A stretch of DNA of 24,425 nt, taken from positions 1 to 24,425 of the forward strand of contig MVBO01000185.1 of assembly GCA_002261195.1 (NCBI GenBank). Direction: 5' to 3'. The position numbers were made by a program, and so were the translations under genes. The notes below the pieces were generated by a model, which saw only the letters and a list, made by a program, of their open reading frames with translations, was not told the DNA's origin and searched no databases. Source of the DNA: Bifiguratus adelaidae. Its lineage: Eukaryota; Mucoromycota; Endogonomycetes; Endogonales. This document shows positions 17,457 through 24,425 of the stretch, in pieces (position 1 is the first letter of the stretch; each line of letters opens with the position of its first letter).

Positions 17457-19339
17457 CTAATCTGCGTATATGTCAATGGCTGTTTCTGAACCAGTTCCAC
17501 TATCGCGTTCCATGGCCGTTTGATCACGATAGACTTCCTGTTTAATAAACTTGGGGACAGAGTCCGAGGCCATCAACCGATAAATCTGATCATTACTTGC
17601 CTTGAGCATTTGCATGAGCTCCCGGAGGCATTGATTCACTGATGTATCTTCTGGAGCTTTCGCATTCTTGGAGAACAATGCTTCATGATTTTTGATGAAC
17701 TGAACCACGCACTGCCGGCTCGTATGGTCAATGTTGAGTTCGGAATGAGATTTTGGTGAAAAATATCTGGTATATATCCCATAAGCTTCATCAAGAAGCT
17801 TCTTGTGGGCAACAAATGGATGGTCGGGAAGAAGTGCCATGTACCTGCGCGAAAGACCTTGATAGTCTGTCCAGAACTCGAGATTTTCCTCGCAGAAGTT
17901 GGATCGCAAAAAGGTTTTGAAGAGATAGCGCAGTTGCCGGTCTCTAAGGATTTGTTGCAGTTTTGCCGAATTGGACTCTTTGCTATCGCTTGCCATGAGA
18001 TTTGCCAAGGCCAATTCCATCTCCTTGGTATGATATATGAGGCTGGCCGGTCGAGCTTTAAATTCATAGTTCACAATGGATGCTATGGTTGGTTTGTCGC
18101 CTTTTGAATGTGCACGACCGATCGACGCATCCTGTCGAAGGTCTGCATACAGAATCAATTCAGGCGGATAGGACAACATCTCCTTGAGTCCAATCTCTTC
18201 GTTGTCCCAAAATAGGGATTCGGCATCTTGCGATTCATCCGAACCAAACATGCCTAGATTACGCTTGATGAGTCCCTTCACAGAAGGTGCGGTACTCTTG
18301 GCATCATCTCCATCGTCTTCGGGTTCATCCCAGCCTAATACTCGCGCACCAGTGGCAGTGAAGCGATACAGAGAATTCTTGGCATTGTGATAAACGCCAT
18401 CTAAATAAGGTATGTCGTCGTCGTCCAACACTTCTTCGATCCAACCCAATCTTAGGAAGGTGTTGCAAATCATCTCCGCTTCTGCAACATTGATGACACT
18501 TGTCCTATCCATGAGCCAATCGCAACCTTGATGACCAAGAAAGGTCCATCGGTAAGTCTGATAGCAGTGCAGGCGGTCTTTCACTTCTACACCAGGCGAA
18601 TGTTTGAGACGTGATGCTATACTCTTCGCTCGACTGGTATCAGATCCACCAGAGAGTGAATCATTGGTGGCCAAACGCGACATTGCGGTGGTATCGAAAG
18701 GTACTTTGCCTCCGAATGCTTGAAACAAATGGCCCAGAGACTTTTTGGAAAAGAAGAGGCGGTCGTCATGCGGTGATCGTTCGAGGTAAATAAGTGGTGA
18801 CGGTTCGTGAGTGTCTATAAGATGTCTGTATTGTTTTGCGGATAGATCATTTTGCTTCTCAAACCGATCAATGACAGCCAAAGCCTTGCGCGTGAGCGCT
18901 ATAATAAGTTTGTCCTTGAATGTTTTGGCAGAAGTGTCGCTGGCTGGCTCTAAAAGTTTCGCGTCCATAAAGAATTGACCCATGGTTTTCGCTGTGGCTT
19001 TGTTGATGCCAAAGGTGGTCGTGACGTTGTGCACAAGTGTTCGGGTAGGATCTTTGGGATCAGGACGCGTCCTTTTTTGTGTCAGTTTCAGGCTCGCTAA
19101 ACGTTCGTAAACATCTTCGGCTGCAAAGGAGTTGAGATAGGTGCGAAGAAGAGATCGATGCGTGCAAGGCGTTAACGTGAGCATCATGGCAGCAAAGATG
19201 TTATGCAAGTCCTAGGTCGTGTCAGTGCCTCACTCTTTGTCAACTGTGACAATTTCCGACTCACAGTTTGGAATGGCCTGCCACTACTTGTCAGTTTCAT
19301 GTACGAGTCTGACCCTTCCTTTGCCGCCTTATTCACCAT
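17457..19339 (-). CDS. regulator of G-protein signalling with DEP domains (FlbA/Sst2 type)
   Basis: Predicted 609-residue GTPase-activating protein for a heterotrimeric G-alpha subunit; fungal homologues (Sst2, FlbA) desensitise pheromone or growth signalling and act at the plasma membrane. Two exons: 19265-19339 and 17457-19211, with a 53-nt intron. Exon 1 gives MKLTSSGRPFQT and exon 2 continues DLHNIFAAMML, matching the family block GRPF..D.H.LFA. An N-terminal DEP-like segment spans about 20-150. A second DEP domain spans about 235-310 (YQTYRWTFLGHQGCDWLMDR, TFLRLGWIEEVLDDD). The RGS domain spans about 440-585 (LRYLFKTFLRSNFCEENLEF, LDEAYGIYTRYF). The C-terminal tail is short and acidic. 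It follows VCX1 on the same strand with a 494-bp gap. Confidence 0.9.
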
Positions 19340-19833
19340 GATGGCACGCGTATCAGAATGGGAAATGTGGGCAAGTTGGGTATGAAACAGCGCTTAAGAA
19401 GGCGAAACCATGCTGTGATTGAGAGAAAGGCATGGAAACCGAAACCCTGGGCCCATATGCTGGGATGCTTCCAAGCGTGGGCGTGGATAGGGATGACCCC
19501 TAAAACCTGTTTTCAGGTGGTCAATTTGGCGCAAACCTTACACCGACAGCACAGTCAGGGTAATAACTCAGTGAGATCTCTATAACATTCCATGGCAATC
19601 TCCGAAAGGGTGAGTAGGACAGCATCTCTTGTGCCAATCTGCCAAGTTCCAGTATAGATTACAATACTGCCTCGGGAACTGCTCGAGCCACATGGCAAAA
19701 ATTATGAGTGCGCCAAAACCTGTTTGCATTCGACATGTGTAACGCTCATATCGTAGATTCGATACATGATACAGACTGACCCCGGTCATACATTTCAAAT
19801 CAATGTGCTGCTATGTAACATTGACCATTGACT
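19340..19833. other. 494-bp intergenic region upstream of the RGS gene
   Basis: This is the largest gap in the gene-dense arm, between the VCX1 stop and the RGS start. Open frames are short and lack motifs. It probably holds the VCX1 3' end and the RGS promoter and leader. I see no TACWGTA motif, tRNA, repeat or TATA box of note. Confidence 0.4.
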
Positions 19834-21663
19834 CTAAAAACCGTCGCCTGGAATAGGCGCATTGTAAAAGGCCACGGCAATCATAGCATAAACAGACTTG
19901 TAACGGTTAATGCTTATGGCGTACAAGAATACGGTTTGACTTACCAGGAGCATGGTGCCTTCCAGCCAATTCGATTTTCCATCCTAAGGTGGGACAAGAG
20001 CCGTGCTCCGATGAGTTCCCGAGCGGGCAGCAAGCGAAAAGCAGAAAAATTCGACCTTACCTGAATGAGATAATTGACGATAAGCACGCTGGCAAACAAG
20101 AGAGCAGTCTCAAACGTCTCAAAGTAAAGTGTCATGGGTTGGCTACAAACCAAGATAAGTGCTTGACCATGCAGAACGCTATTTGAGAAGACTTTTATAG
20201 ACTTACCCAATCATCCATCCTGTAATTACCAAAAATGGCGTCAGGAACAATCCGACTTGGGTGGAGGACCCAATGGCAATGCCCACGCACAACTCCATCT
20301 TGTTTTTCATGGCAAATGTGACCGAGGACACATGTTCGGCAGCACTAATGGCGGGAGATCCACGCGTTAGCGATCCCTTTCGTTTGCTTGTGCGAGGATT
20401 ACTTACTTTCCGACAATTGGTAGCAGGATTACACCGACAAAGGTCTCACTCAGATGCCATTGTGTAACGATACCCTCAATACTGTAGAATACAATGGCGT
20501 CAGGCGGGCCACTTCATTCACGGAGACGGCACCTACCTTCCGACCAGATATTCGGCGTGCCACGCAACCAGTAAGGTGACCACAATGAGCCTAAGGTTGA
20601 TTGAGTAGATCAAGATCAGCAACCAGAATCGTCAGCAAAAGAGACTTACATGACGACAGCTGCGGCAAGAGATATGGTGGGTTCCTCTTCGTGGTCGTCA
20701 ACGTCCTCATACTAGCAAAATTTGTTTGGTTAGAGAACCTCAGACTTGCTCCTTAATCAATTACCAGATCTGAGTGTGTACGAAGCTAGGATGTGGCGGT
20801 AAGCATGTTTACGTTAAGTTACTTGCGCACTCACCTGGAATAGCAAAGAGAGCGCATAGACAATCAGCAAGATAATCGCAACGCCATGAGACAAGTCGAG
20901 GAGCGCATGATTAACATCGTTTTGAGGAAAGCCCTTAACGAACGCTGCCGGTATAATGATCGACAATGTGGTCAAGGCCAACAGCGAAGACGACGTTTGT
21001 GCGGCTAACATGTGGATGAGCATGGCTGAGGATGAATCAGCGGGAGTTTATACCTGTAACGTTGAAGCTTTGCTCATAACGTGACAAGCCACCGGCAAGG
21101 AAGCAACATCCGAGAACCTGAGCCATACCGTGCATGGTAAGTAAACGAGGGGTCAGCGGTCAAATCACCTTACCAATAAGAGATTGGATAGGATCGACCC
21201 AATAATGGACGCTAACAAAACATGTTAAAAGCATCCACAGCAATGTGGCTTACCTTGAACGACCCGGATCAAGCCAGCTCTCAGGGCAATGATGCCCAGG
21301 ATCAACTCGATCGCATTGCCAAATGTAGCGTTCAACAAGGCTCCGACAACCGAACCAGAGCGCAGAGCCAGCTCTTCCGTAGCTAGGGGAAAATCTTGCG
21401 TTTAGAGAATGCGCTGTATCTAGAGTGTTTGAAGGGTTGACATTACCTGTGCCGAGCAGTTTCGCCAACGGAATAATGGCAATGAAGTTGAGCGTGAAGA
21501 TTACCGAGTCACTCCAGTGCAAAGACTCGGAGGCAAGCGCAAAAGGTATGAAGAGTAACAGTACATTGAGGTAAGAGCCAACCAGGATATTCTTTACACC
21601 ATGCAGGTCTGCAATGACAATACTGTGCGTGTCTCTACTGGACAGTAGTGGTTGCGATTCCAT
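19834..21663 (-). CDS. VCX1: vacuolar Ca2+/H+ exchanger (CAX family)
   Basis: Predicted 383-residue antiporter that moves cytosolic Ca2+ into the vacuole in exchange for protons. Thirteen exons (high to low): 21447-21663, 21254-21382, 21174-21211, 21054-21117, 20835-21004, 20765-20785, 20650-20711, 20537-20590, 20407-20481, 20207-20344, 20061-20142, 19945-19983, 19834-19896. N terminus MESQPLLSS. The two CAX repeat signatures are present: [12 protein letters not shown] (G94-E98) and PIVGNAAEH (277-281). Other marks are [23 protein letters not shown], an acidic loop [42 protein letters not shown] and DGKSNWLEG. About eleven hydrophobic helices fit the family. The splice site TGTTAG at the start of exon 5 was chosen because it gives canonical VTAAQTSSS. 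Exon 6 is 21 nt. Confidence 0.9.
20765..20785 (-). other. 21-nt microexon of VCX1
   Basis: It encodes LRTHSDL, matching the conserved LFQLxTHxxLF stretch that follows helix 6 in CAX exchangers. It is flanked by 49-nt and 53-nt introns with normal donors (GTGAGT, GTAATT) and TAG acceptors. It is in phase 0 on both sides, so skipping would delete seven residues without a frameshift. Confidence 0.85.
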
Positions 21664-21783
21664 AACCAAGAAGCAAGCTGGACTGCTGAGGCTCAGCAAC
21701 AACTTAATTTGGAAATTCAAGCAAAGAGATTTGAGTAGAGAATTCTATCATACAACGCAATTGATCGCCATCTAGGATTTGAG

Positions 21784-24335
21784 TCAGTAGAATTGAAGCG
21801 TAGCTTGCTTTTTGGCTGGTTTCTTGGACGTGAAGGCAATTGGCAGTCGCCTCTTTGATATAGAAGGTGTCGAAGGAGTGGCTACGAATGGGCTGAAAGA
21901 AAAAGCGGGTTTAGAGCGACTGGCTTGATGTGTCATGGCGAACATACCCAGCATCGTCATCGTCGTCGATAAGTTCCACAGGATCATCAATTATGCTCGC
22001 CTAAATCCTCATCGTTAGGTCAAGAAATTGCGTGAGGGCATGAACATACCGCTGCTTGCTTTCCTCCGCGTCCTCCTCGTCCTCTGCTGCTAGTTCCGCC
22101 CCGTCCACGACCGCGACCCCTACCACGTCCGGTAGACACTCTCTGCCGTGAATCAACCACTTCATCTTCATCATCCATATTCTCGTCGTCTTCTTTGTCG
22201 CCATAATTCTTACGCTGTGGACCATGAAGTGTGAGATGACTCTTTGATGTCATATCTACGAACCTGTGCCATTAAGACTCTCTCGCCAGCCGCATTGTCT
22301 CTGGCGTAGGCTTGCGCATGAATCAATTTGTTTTTACCAGCCTACCATACAGTCAGCGTACAAGTCGACATTAGCAGGCGCTAAACATACCTCCTCCATA
22401 ATGTCGTCTGCATCGGTCGTCAATTGTTTGTTTTGAAGCGAGGTTCGCGCCTTGGTGAGATAGCTATCAAGAAATTCCTTGATTGCATCTCTGTCGTCCT
22501 TATCGACATACAATTTGACGGCATCCCCAAGCTCGTTCTCAGGAAGAATGCCGAGGTTATCCATAGCCAGATATTCGTCAACAATGTCGTCAATTTGAAT
22601 TGCATCCATTTTTTCGGGGAGCCGTGCAAGCAATCGGGAAGTGCTGATATCCGTCACTGGCTTCTTTGCATCTTTGAAAAATGTTAGCGCCACCAGAGAA
22701 CAGTAGCATCTTACCTTTAGCGTGCGCGCGGCGTCGATGGAATGAGATAATGTTTTTTGGATTCGCCACAGTCTCAACGAATTGCTGGCCAAATTGCGTA
22801 ATGTTGTAAGTGGGAAACCCTCCACTGTAGTCCACCTGTTATGTGCAATTTCAGGACTTATAGATATCCTAGATATCCGCAGGTACGAGATTCGATCTTA
22901 CCTTTAGGCGAATCAAAGGTTTTGGACATTCACCTGGATTGTCATTATATTCACGTTGCAATGCTTGCCATTCCTCTTTCGCTTCTTCGACGAGTCGGTT
23001 AACCTTTGAAAGCAATGATGAGCAGGCTTCGCACATACTTGGTTGGTGCACAACTTACCTGGGTTACTAGATACTTTTGAACGCCTTTGGTATCAGATGG
23101 CCTTAACCCATCTACTTCTGACAGTATCACTTCTTCCAACTTGAAAGGTCTTACTGTCCGTAGCGGGATTGTCTCGAGTTCATATTCTTTGTTCGTGATT
23201 TTTAGGATGCCAATGTGTCTGTCCATAGAGCGTTAGTTGAGCAAGCCAATAGCAAGCAAGACAAACAGGCGTGACTCACTTGCGCTTGGCTTCCCCTTCA
23301 ATGAGACTTGTTGCGATTGATGATCCCGGTTGACTGATGTCGTAGCCTTCACCTACACTTTCCTGAGGCTGTATCAAGCATTCATGCTCGTGGCCCCAAA
23401 TGACAAGATCAAGGAAATCGTCCAAAAAGTTTTCGGGTATATAATCCGTCTTGCCATGCTTTACCCTACACAAGCCCATAAGGAACGCGTCTGCGGTTCG
23501 TATATCAGCACACGTACCGGTTTTGATGGAAGAGCATGATATTGAACCAATCGTCTGTATCTTCCGCTGGCCGAAGCATCTTGACTTTTCTGTTCAAGAA
23601 GGCTCTATGCAAGCGGTCATCGCGAATATTGCCTATGCCATATAGAGCCATCCTGGTTGTGCCCTTCCGCATCAATACCGGGCTAATGTCGATTTCTTCG
23701 CGTTCCCGCGGCTTGCCAAAATGATTCAATAAACCAGATACAGATAGTAGATCAAGGGCGCATATATGATCCTAGATGTCATCAGAGAATGAATACACTT
23801 GCTGCATCACTTACTGTTAATGGATCGTCGTGATTTCCATGTATAGAGAAGATGGGTATACTTATATTGATGTTGGGATCTTGGTAGTTCACAGTAGAGA
23901 GGCTAGGAAAGGCACAAAGTCATTATTGGAGCGTCTGTCGCATGTGATGCACATATACTCACGCATCGGGAAAGTTTATGGACTGATCGCTGAGCAATTC
24001 AATCGGACAAGGTCGGTCTCCGTAGCAATACTCCCGCAGCAACTTCATAACGCCGTACATGCTCTTCTGTGAAGGCTTGCTTTCGTGAAACAGGTCACCA
24101 GCTAGAAGAATAATGTCCACCTATCCGAGCAAACGTTAGCAAGGATTTGTCTTGACGATGCCCAAGGTGACCGAGGCCACCAATGCGTTCTTACCTCTTC
24201 TCTCTTAGCTATGCTTAGGATTTCCTCGAATGTCCTAATGGAGTCGTTGCCACGCACGAGATCCTTTTCCATGTATCCCACATGGTTGTCGGTGGCGATG
24301 AGACACTTGATTGTATTGGATTCGTCACCGCGCAT
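21784..24335 (-). CDS. MRE11: DNA double-strand-break repair nuclease Mre11
   Basis: Predicted 631-residue Mn2+-dependent exo/endonuclease of the Mre11-Rad50-Nbs1/Xrs2 complex, acting on chromosome breaks and telomeres. Thirteen exons (high to low): 24195-24335, 23963-24120, 23815-23902, 23518-23771, 23280-23465, 23059-23218, 22902-23003, 22715-22835, 22391-22671, 22264-22341, 22050-22214, 21948-22000, 21784-21892. Phosphoesterase motifs are all present: ATDNHVG (D16, H18), AGDLFHES (D56), HGNHDDP (N123, H124), LFHQNR (H211) and WGHEHE (H239, H241). The capping region shows LIRLKVDYSGGF and [12 protein letters not shown]. An Asp/Glu-rich stretch is followed by an RG-rich tract (about 552-574), and the end is [13 protein letters not shown]. 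The 22215-22263 intron was chosen over continuous frames that stop. Start ATG 24335; an upstream exon is not excluded. Confidence 0.93.
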
Positions 24336-24425
24336 GGCATGCTTTAAAGAAAAAGTCGCAAGGCCATTACCCGTTTATGAATTCCTTTTATGGTATTGTC
24401 ATTGACACGCCGATAGTTACACATC
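24336..24425. other. 5' flank of MRE11
   Basis: 90 bp lie upstream of the predicted MRE11 start. The frame stays open for a few codons above the ATG but offers no further in-frame ATG before the window edge. It is probably leader or promoter. Confidence 0.35.

Noticed and set aside
21005-21053. 28-nt VCX1 intron with exon starting at 21025
   Set aside because: It would insert MLIHML into the conserved FNVTAAQTSSS; the TGTTAG acceptor gives a normal 49-nt intron and canonical sequence.
22215-22253. MRE11 reading through from ATG 22253 (MTSKSHLTL)
   Set aside because: The upstream frame stops in this stretch; a 49-nt intron 22215-22263 joins VLMAQ to RKNYGDKE in frame.
5376-24335. A functional gene cluster or novel multi-gene system
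   Set aside because: The products belong to unrelated housekeeping pathways on both strands; close spacing reflects a compact genome.

Overview
The window is nuclear DNA from a fungus. The protein set (Pom152-type nucleoporin, FlbA/Sst2-type RGS protein, CybS, vacuolar Ca2+/H+ exchanger, Mre11) is fungal. Introns are dense and very short, mostly 42-77 nt, with GTRNGT-like donors and CTRAY-like branch sites. A basidiomycete is my best guess, but I cannot name the genus. All gene models were spliced by hand from reading frame, family conservation and splice consensus. Exon ends should be read as predictions.

Left arm (1-5375). This part is almost gene-free. From about 344 to 3571 it is saturated with the 7-mer TACAGTA/TACTGTA: about 62 copies by hand count, against 2 in the remaining 21 kb. 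Neighbouring copies often share a TA and so form 5-bp-periodic palindromic runs. The same arm holds a decayed Tc1/mariner transposase and two DNA ends that read (TA)CAGTGG inward. In one duplicated stretch one copy has TA (or a decayed TA) where the other has TACTGTA, twice, each time exactly +5 bp. TA-CAG/CTG-TA is the classic three-base footprint left when a Tc1-like element is excised. I therefore read this arm as a graveyard of transposon excision scars. Two weak gene candidates lie between 4.2 and 5.4 kb.

Right arm (5376-24425). Nine genes are packed with gaps of about 30-500 bp. They are a mitochondrial branched-chain/pyruvate dehydrogenase kinase (-), POM152 (+), SDH4/CybS (-), a HAD-family hydrolase (+), a small unidentified gene (+), an EDEM-type GH47 mannosidase with a PA domain (-), a DEP-RGS regulator (-), a VCX1-type Ca2+/H+ antiporter (-) and MRE11 (-). 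They belong to unrelated pathways (mitochondrial metabolism, nuclear pore, ER quality control, G-protein signalling, Ca2+ storage, DNA repair) and do not form a cluster.

Two features stand out in the right arm. The one long intron (261 nt, in the EDEM gene) carries a box C/D snoRNA whose guide matches the conserved large-subunit rRNA site of U18/SNORD18. Four genes need tiny exons of 11, 12, 13 and 21 nt to restore conserved protein sequence.
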